A stretch of 64,000 bases of DNA from Lyngbya sp. HA4199-MV5 (GCA_019359375.1 JAHHHL010000003.1:124001-188000); one strand, 5' to 3'; counted from the first letter of the stretch, positions 17,600 to 26,083 are shown. The notes: generated by a model not told the origin, from the letters alone. Numbers and translations are program-made.

Positions 17600-18202
17600 A
17601 TGCGTTTGGGCAAAGTTGTTAAATCCAATTCGCACTGTGACTACATTGTGGAACTGGATGATGAGCGCAGTCGGGTAAATTCTCCCAAGCCAGATGATTA
17701 TGGGTTTGGCTGTTTTGTGCGTCTGGATGGTGGCGATCGACACTGGGCAGTAGGGCTTGTCTACAATACGCAGCTCTTTAACCCGATGTTTTTGAATATG
17801 GGACCGCGTTTATCGAGTGAGCCGGATCCCGTCTTTGCACCTGATCTAATCAGCGAAACCCGGACGCTGCTCTGGACTGTGCTCATTGGCACGCTCGAAG
17901 CAGACAACGGTTCCTCCTATGGCATTCATGGCATTCCCAAAGTGGTTGTACCGATTAATACCCCGGTTGAGACAATGACCCCTGCTGACGTTCATCGCTT
18001 CCATCGTAACCGTCAGGGTCAACCGCAGTTTTGCTATTACAGCCACTTATTGCGCTGTGGCGGGACGTTTGCGGCCCAACTGACCCAGCAAGTTTTAACG
18101 GAACTGATTGATAGCCAATTATTTGACGGCGATGAGCAACGAGCCTTGAATATTCTCTGCAAAGAGCTATCATGGAAGGAAACAATGGGTGCTATGCGTT
18201 AA
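17600..18202 (+). CDS. HAS-barrel-like conserved protein of unknown function
   Basis: The start is ATG 17600 with GAGGAG about 10 bases upstream; the product is 200 residues. The N-terminal 60 residues (MRLGKVVKSNSHCDYIVEL, DDYGFGCFVRLDG, WAVGLVYNTQLFNP) resemble the HAS barrel, the beta-barrel found at the start of HerA and F1-ATPase subunits. The remainder (LLWTVLIGTLEADNGSSYG...IPKVVVPINTPVETM) looks like a mainly cyanobacterial extension. No ATPase motifs are present. HerA-type helicases are its known context elsewhere, but none lies nearby. Function is unknown; the barrel assignment is moderate. Confidence 0.65.
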   Translation: MRLGKVVKSNSHCDYIVELDDERSRVNSPKPDDYGFGCFVRLDGGDRHWAVGLVYNTQLFNPMFLNMGPRLSSEPDPVFAPDLISETRTLLWTVLIGTLEADNGSSYGIHGIPKVVVPINTPVETMTPADVHRFHRNRQGQPQFCYYSHLLRCGGTFAAQLTQQVLTELIDSQLFDGDEQRALNILCKELSWKETMGAMR

Positions 18203-18283
18203 GTGAGTCTTGCTAAAGCGCAACTTAGACCGGAACGTTCGCTCAGCTTCTCTCTTCTACGCTTCTTTACGTGCAGCAGTCTG

Positions 18284-18319
18284 CCGATCGGGGGTCACGC
18301 ACCTCTTGTCGGGGTTTTT
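18284..18319 (+). terminator. Possible intrinsic terminator of the HAS-barrel-like gene
   Basis: CCGA pairs with TCGG around an inner GGGT/ACCT stem, and the structure is followed by GGTTTTT. It lies about 80 bases after the stop codon. The stem includes mismatches, so support is moderate. Confidence 0.4.
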
Positions 18320-18378
18320 ACAGCCTGTACACTACTGCTACGGGAAGTAGTGGTTACTTGCCGTCTATTGGTCTGCAA

Positions 18379-18457
18379 TAAAAAACCGACAGTTCTCGAA
18401 AGAAGCTTGTCGGTCAGTCGTGTGTTCCCTGTTGATGACTCGGCTAAAGTTGAGTCT
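18379..18457 (-). ncRNA. Candidate small RNA A with strong terminator
   Basis: Read on the minus strand, the unit has a 5' hairpin (GACTC...GAGTC) and an unpaired CATCAACAGGGAACACACGACTG. It ends in a terminator whose stem ACCGACA/TGTCGGT encloses TTCT-TTCG-AGAA and is followed by TTTTTTA. TACTGT (18461-18466, minus) just upstream is a possible -10 box. The layout of a 5' hairpin, open linker and terminator is that of cyanobacterial small RNAs such as the Yfr group, but I cannot assign it to a named family. It is about 80 nt long and the 5' end is approximate. Confidence 0.6.
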
Positions 18458-18561
18458 TTTACAGTATGTTGCTTCAGTATTCTGACGGATGCGATCGAGA
18501 TCAGCGTTAGGTGTGATCTTCGTCACACAGTAAGATCTTACTCACACAGTAAGCAGACAAA

Positions 18562-18640
18562 TAAAAAACCGACAGTCCTCGAAAGAAGCTTGTCGGTCAG
18601 TCGTGTGTTCCCTGTTGATGACTCGGCTAAAGTTGAGTCC
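18562..18640 (-). ncRNA. Candidate small RNA B, tandem paralogue of A
   Basis: This is the second copy of the same unit, 183 bp to the right. The 5' hairpin, open linker and UUCG-loop terminator are conserved, with only a few substitutions between the two (for example one base in the terminator, TTCGAGGAC against TTCGAGAAC). A possible -10 box, TACTTT (18644-18649, minus), is in the same place as in copy A. Conservation of the promoter-like box and the RNA body, with drift elsewhere, suggests both are transcribed. Confidence 0.6.
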
Positions 18641-18843
18641 TCTAAAGTATGTTGCTTCAGCTCTTTCCAACCTGCGATCAAGATCATCCTTGCTGGTGAT
18701 CTTAATCACATAACTAGCTTCAGTAATCTGTATGCAGGTTTTTTGGAGACTCAATGCTTGCTGCTTTACGCACGTAAAGCCTAATCATGTGACCTTTAAA
18801 CTCAGTGCTGTAGAGGCTTTTGGGCGATAAAACCGCTCTCTGG

Positions 18844-19938
18844 TTAAGCTGGTCTCACAGACTGACTCAAAAGGGCAGCAAACCACTGCTCTAGTCGATC
18901 GCCCATCGCGGCTAACGAATAGGTTGCCTCTGTTTGCTGACGACAGGTGTAGCGATTGATTTGATCAATACGGGCGATCGCGTCTACTAGACCGCTAATA
19001 CTATCCGGTTCTACCAGCCAGCCTGTTTTACCGTTTTGCACAACTTCAGCCGGTCCACCGCGTCTATACGCAATCACAGGTACCCCACAAGCAAGAGCTT
19101 CGATCGCCACATTGCCAAACGCTTCAACCCAGTGGGGTGTCATCAGCAATGCCTGACACTTACCCAGCGCGTTCTGAAGCTGCTCTGTCGGCAGAAAGCC
19201 TTCGTAGGTAACAGGTGCCGTTGGATACTGCTGCTGAATGTGTTGCCAGTACGTGTGATCTTGGAGTACGCCCCAGATTTTGAGCGGTTTTTGAGTGATC
19301 TGGGCGGCTGCAACTGAATCTTCTAAGCCTTTTTCGGGGGCAAGGCGACCCACCCAGGCAAGGTAAGGCTTTGGCTGGGGGCAAAACTGGTAAAGCGAGA
19401 GGTCAAACCCATTACCCAGCACACGGCACTCAGCACCAAACGAGAAGGTAGCTGCCTGAGCCTGACTATGCACCCCAACGGTGTTTGGAAACTGGGCGAT
19501 CGTCTGCGCGATGATGGCATCCATTGCATCCGTTAAGGAACCCATGCTGACGAGATGGGCGATCGGGCGATCAAAAAAAGGCGTGAGATAAAAGGGTAGC
19601 CAGTCGTAGGCAAAGTTCACCAGCAGATCGTACTGTGCCTGCACCTGATGAGCATAAACCCACATATTGGCGAGAACAGCGTTGGCAGGCATGGCGATCG
19701 CGGCAGTGCGCCCTTCATTCTGTGCCGTGGGTTGCAGCGTGCCCTCAATTTCGACCAGGGGAAAGTGGGCGATCGAACCAGCAGGAGCCACAATTTTGAT
19801 CGTGTGCCCTTTCAGGCTAAGCGCTTGCGCCAAATTGTGAAGCGTCAGTTCTACACCACCCCCCAATCCAGATCCCAAAGCTCCTACGGAGGTAGATAGC
19901 AGCAGCACGCGAAGGGGACGTTCCAGGGAAGACATCAT
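18844..19938 (-). CDS. Glycosyltransferase family 4
   Basis: The 364-residue protein has the GT-B fold of GT4 enzymes. The N-terminal domain has RVLLLSTSVGALGSGLGGGVELTLHNLAQAL, with the glycine-rich acceptor loop. The donor domain has YLAWVGRLAPEKGLEDSVAAA and the E-x7-E motif in EAFGNVAIEALACGVPVIAYRRGGPAEVV. It transfers a sugar from a nucleotide donor to an unknown acceptor, at or near the cytoplasmic membrane. Its ATG overlaps the stop of the transporter gene before it (ATGA), so the two are translationally coupled. GT4 members of this size often act in glycolipid or polysaccharide assembly. Confidence 0.9.
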   Translation of the reverse strand: MMSSLERPLRVLLLSTSVGALGSGLGGGVELTLHNLAQALSLKGHTIKIVAPAGSIAHFPLVEIEGTLQPTAQNEGRTAAIAMPANAVLANMWVYAHQVQAQYDLLVNFAYDWLPFYLTPFFDRPIAHLVSMGSLTDAMDAIIAQTIAQFPNTVGVHSQAQAATFSFGAECRVLGNGFDLSLYQFCPQPKPYLAWVGRLAPEKGLEDSVAAAQITQKPLKIWGVLQDHTYWQHIQQQYPTAPVTYEGFLPTEQLQNALGKCQALLMTPHWVEAFGNVAIEALACGVPVIAYRRGGPAEVVQNGKTGWLVEPDSISGLVDAIARIDQINRYTCRQQTEATYSLAAMGDRLEQWFAALLSQSVRPA

Positions 19939-21017
19939 TCGGGCTTGGTAGCTTGCATGGCGACAGTGGCTAGCTCGTCTAGCGCGATCGCGGTTTGAGG
20001 TTGGTCAATTGCTTGCGGTTCTGACGCACGGTTGAATTTTGCCGCTATGCGATCGCGCTGATTGATGAGATAAATACTAACCAACGTGAGGCTCACGCCA
20101 AACCATTGCAGCGGACTCAACATTTCAGACAAGAAAAGATTGCCAAACAACAGCGCAAAAATGGGCGTTAGGAAGGTTAAGGAACTCAAACTCGTGAGGC
20201 TACCGCTGGAAGCAAAGTAGAAAAACAAGCCATAGGCGATCGCGCTGCCAAACACGGTTGCGTAGCCCATTGCTACCCAACTGGAGACATCTAACTGCGT
20301 CCATTGCTGGCTTTCGAGCTGGGATGACAGGGCAAAGAGGGGCAAGCCACCGATAACCATGTGCCATCCTGTTGCCGTTACCGGGTCTGCATGGCGGCTG
20401 ACATACCGCATGAGTACCGTACCAACCGCCATTGAAAGCGCGGCTAAGAGCATGAGCCATTGCCCATTCTGAAACAGATCGTGAATTAGGGCTGCGCCCA
20501 ACTGCAACTCACCCGGCAGCGATCGTTGGTGCCAAACGTTCAGCAGCCATGCTTCTGGCAACCCCAGCAGACTAATGCCAATGACACCTAAGAGCAACCC
20601 CAGCCAACCCCAAAGCCCAATGCGTTCACCAAACAGCCATAGCGCCATCAAGGCGACGGCTAGCGGCTGAGAGTCAATCATCACCGATCCCAAGCCTGCC
20701 CCTGTTCTGACCAACCCTTCTGCTAAAAAGCCTTGAAAGAGCATGCCATCGACGAAGGCAAACAGCGCAATCCACAGCCACGCTGTCCAGCCTTTGGGTT
20801 GGGGTCTGCCCATCAGCATCCCAGCGAACAGCACCAAAAAGCCTGCGGGTACCAACCGGATGCCTGCCATAAATAGCGGCGTTGTGTTGGGAATCACTCC
20901 TTTCATGGCAACCATTGCGGTGCCCCAGAAAAAGAAGGGAGCAATCAGAAGTAAGGCGGCTATGAGCGATCGTCCAAAGTGCGGTGCTTTCTGCGGTGCA
21001 GGGGGGGAAGAATCCAT
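19935..21017 (-). CDS. DMT family (EamA) transporter
   Basis: The product of about 360 residues is a ten-helix membrane protein made of two EamA repeats. The first starts LIAALLLIAPFFFWGTAMVAMKGV, with the F-W-G-x-x family motif. The second starts LMLLAALSMAVGTVLMRYVS and ends SLTFLTPIFALLFGNLFLSEMLSPLQWFGVSL. These exporters move metabolites or amino-acid-like molecules; the substrate is unknown. ATG 21017 gives a short cytosolic lead; TTG 21065 is an alternative. The stop overlaps the GT4 start, so the two proteins are made together, which suggests but does not prove a shared pathway. Confidence 0.88.
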   Translation of the reverse strand: MDSSPPAPQKAPHFGRSLIAALLLIAPFFFWGTAMVAMKGVIPNTTPLFMAGIRLVPAGFLVLFAGMLMGRPQPKGWTAWLWIALFAFVDGMLFQGFLAEGLVRTGAGLGSVMIDSQPLAVALMALWLFGERIGLWGWLGLLLGVIGISLLGLPEAWLLNVWHQRSLPGELQLGAALIHDLFQNGQWLMLLAALSMAVGTVLMRYVSRHADPVTATGWHMVIGGLPLFALSSQLESQQWTQLDVSSWVAMGYATVFGSAIAYGLFFYFASSGSLTSLSSLTFLTPIFALLFGNLFLSEMLSPLQWFGVSLTLVSIYLINQRDRIAAKFNRASEPQAIDQPQTAIALDELATVAMQATKPE

Positions 21018-21085
21018 AAACAGGCGTACCCTTTCAAGCCAATTGGTTGAGTCAGACTGTGACAATTGTAGCTAATGTTGTACTT

Positions 21086-21277
21086 ATGTTAAGTAAATTA
21101 GAGAGCAACTGCTTGAGATTTGCTGTATCCTGGCTCACTCATCGCTGTCGCATGCAGCACTGGCGGGATGGCGATCGTTCCTATTCGGGTCGCAGCAGCG
21201 CTTTACAGGAAAAGCGACTAGCCGATCGCTATCCTGGCTTACGGCTAGTCGAAACTCCATGTATTAAGGCACACTAG
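21086..21277 (+). CDS. Possible small basic protein
   Basis: A 63-codon frame from ATG 21086 reads MLSKLESNCLRFAVSWLTHRC then MQHWRDGDRSYSGRSS and ALQEKRLADRYPGLRLVET. The second half has a balanced, protein-like composition and carries cyanobacterial codon habits with HIP1-type hexamers. There is no strong ribosome binding site and no recognised family. It lies between the divergent DMT transporter and sppA. It may be a real small gene or chance. Confidence 0.35.
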   Translation: MLSKLESNCLRFAVSWLTHRCRMQHWRDGDRSYSGRSSALQEKRLADRYPGLRLVETPCIKAH

Positions 21278-21356
21278 AATCGGGAGACGCACTAGATTTA
21301 GACGCTTCTTCGTGCCGTTTTTGCTCTCATAGCCTTTTTACTTACCCTGCTTGATT

Positions 21357-22196
21357 ATGATCTGGCCTCTTAAGCCTCGCTTTCAAAAACAAATTGCCCG
21401 CATTGAAATCAATGGCGCGATCGCAGGCGCAACCCGTAAGCGTGTGCTAGAAGCGCTTAAAACCGTGGAAGAACGACGCTTCCCAGCGTTGCTCCTACGC
21501 ATTGATAGCCCTGGTGGGACGGTCGGTGACTCCCAGGAAATTTATGAGGCGCTGAAGCGACTGCAACGCAAAACTAAGATTGTGGCAAGCTTTGGCAATA
21601 TCTCGGCATCAGGCGGCGTTTACATTGGTATGGGCGCAGAGCATATCGTGGCGAACCCCGGCACGATTACAGGCAGTATTGGGGTGATTCTGCGGGGTAA
21701 TAACCTTGAGCGCTTGCTAGAGAAGGTTGGCGTTTCCTTCAAAGTGGTGAAATCAGGTCCTTACAAGGATATTTTGGCGTTCGATCGCGAAATCACTGAG
21801 TCAGAAAAAAGTATCCTTCAAGAACTGATTGATGTCAGCTATCAGCAATTTGTGCAAACCGTTGCCGAGGGACGTAAACTGGCTGTGGAAACGGTGCGAA
21901 ACTTTGCCGATGGGCGCGTCTTTACCGGGCAGCAGGCATTGGCGTTAGGACTGGTCGATCGCCTGGGCACCGAAGAAGATGCCCGTTACTGGGCAGCAGA
22001 ACTGGTAGGACTCGATCCTGAGAAAACTCGCACCTTCACGCTAGAAGAACGCAAACCATTCCTCAATCGGCTGCTGTCGAGAGATGAAAGCGCCTTCAGT
22101 CAGTTAGCAGCGTTACCTGGGTTGGCAATGGGGGCTGAGTGGCTAGAGTTTGAGCTGACTACCAGTGGTCTACCACTTTGGCTTTATCGTCCTTAA
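21357..22196 (+). CDS. sppA: Signal peptide peptidase SppA, short (36K) type
   Basis: From ATG 21357 the product is 279 residues and fits the S49 peptidase family. Signature parts are IEINGAIAGATRKRVLEAL, LLLRIDSPGGTVGDSQEIY, the nucleophile serine in SFGNISASGGVYIGMGA (about residue 85) and the base lysine in KVVKSGPYKDIL (about 136). It degrades signal peptides left in the membrane. The usual N-terminal membrane anchor is weak or missing here, as in several cyanobacterial copies. It stands alone, with the aroH-type gene about 220 bases downstream. Confidence 0.92.
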   Translation: MIWPLKPRFQKQIARIEINGAIAGATRKRVLEALKTVEERRFPALLLRIDSPGGTVGDSQEIYEALKRLQRKTKIVASFGNISASGGVYIGMGAEHIVANPGTITGSIGVILRGNNLERLLEKVGVSFKVVKSGPYKDILAFDREITESEKSILQELIDVSYQQFVQTVAEGRKLAVETVRNFADGRVFTGQQALALGLVDRLGTEEDARYWAAELVGLDPEKTRTFTLEERKPFLNRLLSRDESAFSQLAALPGLAMGAEWLEFELTTSGLPLWLYRP

Positions 22197-22416
22197 CGTT
22201 AGCGCCCCTAATTTATGACATTGAAACGCAACGTCTTACGAAGGGCATGATGTTCTCACTGTCAGCCTCAGCATTTGCAGTCATGCTGAAGATCAGCCAT
22301 GATTGAATACACAATTGAATATCCAGGTTTGCTGTCAGTCAGCCGATCTTAGAATTGGCAGATCATCAAAAATCGTTAGGATCAAAATGTTAGTAAGCGT
22401 GCGCGGAGGATTGAGC

Positions 22417-22821
22417 GTGGGTTGGAGAGTGCGGGCAGTGCGTGGGGCAACAACAGTCTCAGAAAATTCAGTTGCAGCGATTCGAGAAGCCGTCCATGAA
22501 CTGCTGGATGAGTTAGAGGCTTATAACCATCTTGATCCTGATGAAATCGTGAGCGCGACCTTCTCCGCTACGCGTGATCTGGATGCAACCTTCCCGGCTT
22601 CGATCGCCCGTGAACGCCCCCATTGGTCAAACGTACCGCTCTTGGATGTGCAGCAGATGCACGTTGAAGGGAGTTTAGAGCGCTGTATCCGCTTTCTCAT
22701 CCACTTCAATACGCCCAACCCGGAGCTTGAGATTTATCATCCCTATCTACGCCATGCCAGAAGTCTTCGCCCTGACTGGACAGTGGCTCAAGCAGCCTTT
22801 ATCGCTAAAACAACCACGTAG
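22417..22821 (+). CDS. aroH: Chorismate mutase, AroH type
   Basis: The 134-residue protein reads GWRVRAVRGATTVSENSVAAI, then IVSATFSATRDLDATFPASIARE and PLLDVQQMHVEGSLERCIRFL. That is the monofunctional AroH chorismate mutase of the Bacillus type (trimeric alpha-beta barrel). It converts chorismate to prephenate for phenylalanine and tyrosine. The start is GTG 22417: GGAGG lies six bases upstream and the conserved W-x-V-R-A-V-R-G begins just after it. The frame is open farther upstream but unrelated to the family. A bidirectional terminator follows. Confidence 0.93.
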   Translation: MGWRVRAVRGATTVSENSVAAIREAVHELLDELEAYNHLDPDEIVSATFSATRDLDATFPASIARERPHWSNVPLLDVQQMHVEGSLERCIRFLIHFNTPNPELEIYHPYLRHARSLRPDWTVAQAAFIAKTTT

Positions 22822-22883
22822 TCTTAGTCCACAAGGCTCTGGCTACTGCTGCACGATCACGGAGTTGAGAAACGCAGCGTTGA

Positions 22884-22926
22884 GAAAAAGGGCAGAGAGG
22901 TCACCCTCGATCCCACTGCCCTTTTC
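22884..22926. terminator. Bidirectional terminator between aroH and the DUF360 gene
   Basis: A ten-base perfect stem (AAAAGGGCAG with CTGCCCTTTT) carries an inner GAGG/CCTC stem. A T-run follows on the plus strand, and TTTTTCTC follows on the minus strand. It sits between two convergent genes. Confidence 0.75.
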
Positions 22927-22987
22927 TTGACTCCGAATAACAATGCGGTGGTCGATGCTCTGAGCGAACATCGGACGAAACAAGGCT

Positions 22988-23368
22988 CTAAACCTCAGGC
23001 TTTGCTTCGGGCAAAACGCCAACCTGACGTTCTGCAAAGTACTTGTTCAGGAAGGTACTGACCAACGAGAGGACGATCGGCGACAAAATGAATGCCACCA
23101 AGCCATCAACTCTAAAACCAGGCACAAACACAGACGCTAACCAGAAGCAAAAGCCGTTTACGACTAGGGAGAAGAGTCCCAACGTCAAAAAGTTGAGCGG
23201 CAACGACAGGATCGACAAAATCGGTTTGACAAACGCGTTGACAAGCCCGATCGAGACGGCTGCAATAATTGCGGCTGGGAATGTAGCAATATCGACTCCA
23301 GGAACTGCTAAATCAACAACAAGCAGACTTAGCGCCGTAGCCAATAAGGTTAAAAGATTTCCGACCAT
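22988..23368 (-). CDS. DUF360 / phage-holin-like membrane protein
   Basis: The 126-residue protein has four membrane helices and the motif NAFVKPILSILSLPLNFLTLGLFSLVVNGFCFWLAS, which is diagnostic of PF04020 (DUF360, annotated as phage holin family 4 superfamily 2). It is a plain chromosomal membrane protein in most bacteria and its function is unknown; nothing here indicates a phage. The start is ATG 23368 with GAGG upstream. It is convergent with aroH across a shared terminator. Confidence 0.88.
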   Translation of the reverse strand: MVGNLLTLLATALSLLVVDLAVPGVDIATFPAAIIAAVSIGLVNAFVKPILSILSLPLNFLTLGLFSLVVNGFCFWLASVFVPGFRVDGLVAFILSPIVLSLVSTFLNKYFAERQVGVLPEAKPEV

Positions 23369-23539
23369 AGTTTTTTCCTCAAATTTATCAAGAGCCAACA
23401 GTCTTGCTATGCACTCATTATTGAGGAAGTGGTAGTCAGGCGTATCTCTACCCAGACAGAGATACGAATCGATTGCGCTCAGCCTAGAGAAGCAAGCCGT
23501 TCACGCAGCAGTCACAGAGGAAACAGCACGGAGCAAGAC

Positions 23540-24538
23540 TCAGGGTGATGAAGGAGTAGAATGACTTGTCAGCAATGGTTCTATGGCTTCGGCTGTTTCT
23601 TCTGCACGCAATAGTGGTGAGCCAGTGGTGACCTCTCTAGCTTGTTTGACGGCGATCGGGTGTGGCTTATGGAAGCGAATACCCAGTACTACGTCGTAAA
23701 GGAACCCAAAAAAATCTTTTGGCGACTGCAAAATACCAAGCGATTGGTGAGAGCCTTTTGCGTCTAGTAAGCCCTTGGTTGCAAAGTAAGCAGGCTGGTA
23801 GTTATACCAGGGAATAGACGGCCAGAGATGATGAACCAGATGGTAGTTTTGCCCCATGATCAACCAATTAAGCACTGCATTGGGATAGACTCTGGCATTT
23901 TTCCAGCGATCGCGCTCATCAAACGGGCGATGCGGCAAATAGTCGAAAAACACCCCCAGCGCTAAACCGACGACGGCAAGGGGCACAAACCAGTAGTTAA
24001 AAACATAGTCTGTAAAGCCAAACTGGAAAGCCGAGAAGACGATCGCAGCAGACACCGATCGCGCAACAACCCATTCCCACAACTCATACTTGCGCCATAG
24101 CCGACGCTTGAAAAAATAGACTTCGTGATACAAAAACCGTGCGTTGATGATCCACAAGGGACCAGCCGTAGACACCACATGATCAGGATCATTGGCGGGA
24201 TCATTGACATGCGCATGATGCTGCATGTGCACTCGCGTGAACACCGGAAAGGAAAAACAAAGCATCAACGCGCTGGCATGCCCCAGAAACGCGTTGAGCG
24301 CTCGATTGCGATGTGCCACGTTGTGGCAAGCATCATGAATCACCGTACCGACCATATGCAGGGCTAAAAAATTTAGCAAAAAACTGCACCAGTGATACCA
24401 ATGCCAACAAAAGTAACCCAAAGTAGATACCGATGCCAGCGCCACTGATCCTAAGAACATCAGCAGGGTTGGATTGAAATCACCAGGAGGACCTAGCAAC
24501 TCCTTGGGCACCGTCAGGGGCTTCACTGCCTCCGACAT
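23540..24538 (-). CDS. crtR: Beta-carotene hydroxylase
   Basis: The 332-residue membrane protein belongs to the fatty-acid-desaturase superfamily. It has three histidine boxes: HDACHNVAH (about residue 69), HMQHHAHVNDPANDPDH (about 105) and HLVHHLWPSIPWY (about 233). The segments around them match cyanobacterial CrtR. It adds hydroxyl groups to beta-ionone rings, giving zeaxanthin from beta-carotene and myxol or nostoxanthin types depending on species. The di-iron site is built by the histidines on the cytosolic side. Four membrane helices are visible. The tail after VKQAREV is variable. It is monocistronic; a candidate promoter lies just upstream at 24572-24600. Confidence 0.92.
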   Translation of the reverse strand: MSEAVKPLTVPKELLGPPGDFNPTLLMFLGSVALASVSTLGYFCWHWYHWCSFLLNFLALHMVGTVIHDACHNVAHRNRALNAFLGHASALMLCFSFPVFTRVHMQHHAHVNDPANDPDHVVSTAGPLWIINARFLYHEVYFFKRRLWRKYELWEWVVARSVSAAIVFSAFQFGFTDYVFNYWFVPLAVVGLALGVFFDYLPHRPFDERDRWKNARVYPNAVLNWLIMGQNYHLVHHLWPSIPWYNYQPAYFATKGLLDAKGSHQSLGILQSPKDFFGFLYDVVLGIRFHKPHPIAVKQAREVTTGSPLLRAEETAEAIEPLLTSHSTPSSP

Positions 24539-25105
24539 TTACAGTTCTGCTCCTTCTAATCACCAACGCGTAGTATACGATACCTATCGTTTCAAAATAA
24601 AGTTTTGTGAAATTAGCTCCGCTAATCTAAAAGCGACGATAACGGTATAAGGGGTTATGTGACAGCTTGTAAAGCCTGGAGCCTTGTCAGTGTTGAGTCA
24701 AGGCTGGCGGTAAAGCAATGATACACAAAGACGTGTGAAACTGACTTTAGGACGGGGTAATTGGGGAACTTTAAGTGATGCAAACACGTCACCAGCTTTG
24801 AATACTTTTGATCACGACAAGCAATGACAACAAGCAGATCGATCCAGATCGGATTGCTCGTTGCTCTCCCGGCTTGAGGTAGTTGGTGATGAGGTTGTGC
24901 TGCTACACCGAAAAGCGCTGTACCTGGAGCGCTGTACTTGAAGCGCTGTGGAGAAGTTATCGCTTCGTTTAGATGCCTTGCCAGACCTTGCGCGGTTATC
25001 CTTGCTGGCGTTCATCTAAACGCTGAGAAACGCTGCCATTCGCTAGAAATGTTGCTCAGTTTTTTTCGTCGCTTCAGTTACCACTGTCTTTTTGAGGTTT
25101 TTACT
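24539..25105. other. Non-coding spacer between crtR and the COP23 gene
   Basis: No gene is supported in 567 bases. The crtR-proximal part holds a promoter candidate with a small palindrome. The rest contains short duplicated phrases (AAGCGCTGT near 24913, 24930 and 24938) but no recognisable element. Confidence 0.4.
24572..24600 (-). promoter_or_regulatory. Candidate crtR promoter with palindrome
   Basis: On the minus strand, TATACT (24572-24577 plus flank) lies about 35-40 bases before the crtR ATG. It is preceded by the perfect inverted repeat CGATA-GG-TATCG (24579-24590). The palindrome sits in the spacer of the promoter, where a regulator could bind. Assigned by eye. Confidence 0.35.
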
Positions 25106-25942
25106 ATGTCGTTATCAAGGTTAGGAAACAGGCTGGGTTACTCTGTGCTGCGGTTCAGCAGTTTAGGCGTATCGTTGGGTGTGGTGCTGTTGTCAGGTGG
25201 AGGACATGCGATCGCCGCTCAACCCTTTGTACCCACAGCATCCCCGCTTCAGGTTGCTCAAAGCTCCACGACGAACACGGGCGATGTCATTGTAAACCCA
25301 GAACCGCAGCGACCAGGTTCAACCACCACGCCCTCAACGACCAATCCATCCAGCACGACGACAGCGGCGGGAACCCGCTTCTCTTGCGAGATGGTGAACG
25401 GTCAATATACGGTCATGTATCGTCCCGAAAGCCAGCCAACCCAATCTTACCCCTGGGCGATTCCGAGCAACATGGGGGGTGGTTGGGATGCCAATCGTCG
25501 TTGTGCCGAAATTAGCCGCCGCCTGGAAACTTATCGCCCCGATGGGTTACTAGAAATGAAAACGGGTATGGAGAACGGCTACAATACCGTCTGCGTGACC
25601 ACCGAAAAGGTTTCTAGCTGTCGGATTGTGCTGACGGTGCCCAATGGACAAGATCCAACTTCGACCCGCGATCGCGTTTTCCAAAACCTGACCGTTGCTG
25701 ACAGTGGACAGCAAACTCAAGGGGTAAACACCTATGTCGGTGGTGGCGGCAGCGACATTGTGGATCAAATTGGGCAGGCGATCGGTGGACTGTCAAACAT
25801 CGGCAAATCGGCGAGTGGTGCAGAGGGTATTAACCTGCGTCCTTTTCTCGATCGTCGTGATGGTGGCACAGGCGAACAGCTAGGAGGAGCCGCCACTATC
25901 AGGTCTACCCCTCGACGGTTGAACCCTGGAAACTTTCGTTAG
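25106..25942 (+). CDS. COP23-domain secreted protein
   Basis: From ATG 25106 (GAGG upstream) the product is 278 residues. A signal peptide covers about residues 1-38 (hydrophobic LGVSLGVVLLSGG, cleavage near AIAA). A Ser/Thr/Pro-rich linker follows, then the COP23 domain beginning TRFSCEMVNGQYTVMYRPE. Conserved PWAIPSNMGGGWDANRRCAEISRRLETYRPDGL and NTVCVTTEKVSSCRIVLTV carry paired cysteines. COP23 is a circadian oscillating membrane-associated protein first described in Cyanothece; its molecular role is unknown. The C-terminus (FLDRRDGG) is low-complexity and basic. A clear terminator follows. Confidence 0.88.
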   Translation: MSLSRLGNRLGYSVLRFSSLGVSLGVVLLSGGGHAIAAQPFVPTASPLQVAQSSTTNTGDVIVNPEPQRPGSTTTPSTTNPSSTTTAAGTRFSCEMVNGQYTVMYRPESQPTQSYPWAIPSNMGGGWDANRRCAEISRRLETYRPDGLLEMKTGMENGYNTVCVTTEKVSSCRIVLTVPNGQDPTSTRDRVFQNLTVADSGQQTQGVNTYVGGGGSDIVDQIGQAIGGLSNIGKSASGAEGINLRPFLDRRDGGTGEQLGGAATIRSTPRRLNPGNFR

Positions 25943-26058
25943 AGTTTCAATCGATCGACCAGATTCAATGAGCATCATACGTGGCTGACCGCTTTAGCTT
26001 GTTTCCGTCTTGCGGTGTGCTCAGAGGTCATTTCAGGTCACTTTTTCACCCATTCTTT

Positions 26059-26083
26059 GCTCTGCCTTGCGCGGAGCTTTTTT
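26059..26083 (+). terminator. Intrinsic terminator downstream of the COP23 gene
   Basis: A seven-pair stem in GCTCTGC-CTTGC-GCGGAGC (one G-U) is followed by six T. It is located about 115 bases after the stop codon. Confidence 0.75.

Larger units (their letters stand above)
18377..18742. repeat. Two direct copies of a 183-bp unit
   Basis: The block starting AATAAAAAACCGACAG at 18377 recurs at 18560. Matching segments continue at the same 183-bp offset through GTGATCTT (18513 and 18696). About 80 bases at the left of each unit are nearly identical; the right part is diverged but aligns without gaps. Confidence 0.85.
18203..18843. other. Spacer with tandem 183-bp units and probable small RNAs
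   Basis: No protein gene is supported in these 641 bases. The frame open on the plus strand through the region is an accident of the duplicated units. The region holds a possible terminator for the upstream gene, two tandem minus-strand RNA candidates, and a perfect 8-bp hairpin (GCTTTACG/CGTAAAGC) near 18763-18780. Confidence 0.6.

Noticed and set aside
18203-18784. Plus-strand protein across the tandem units
   Set aside because: The frame survives because 183 is a multiple of three; the translated repeat has no protein character, and the minus strand has RNA-like structure.
22988-23368. Phage lysis holin, hence prophage
   Set aside because: The holin label comes from the family name only; no other phage gene is present.
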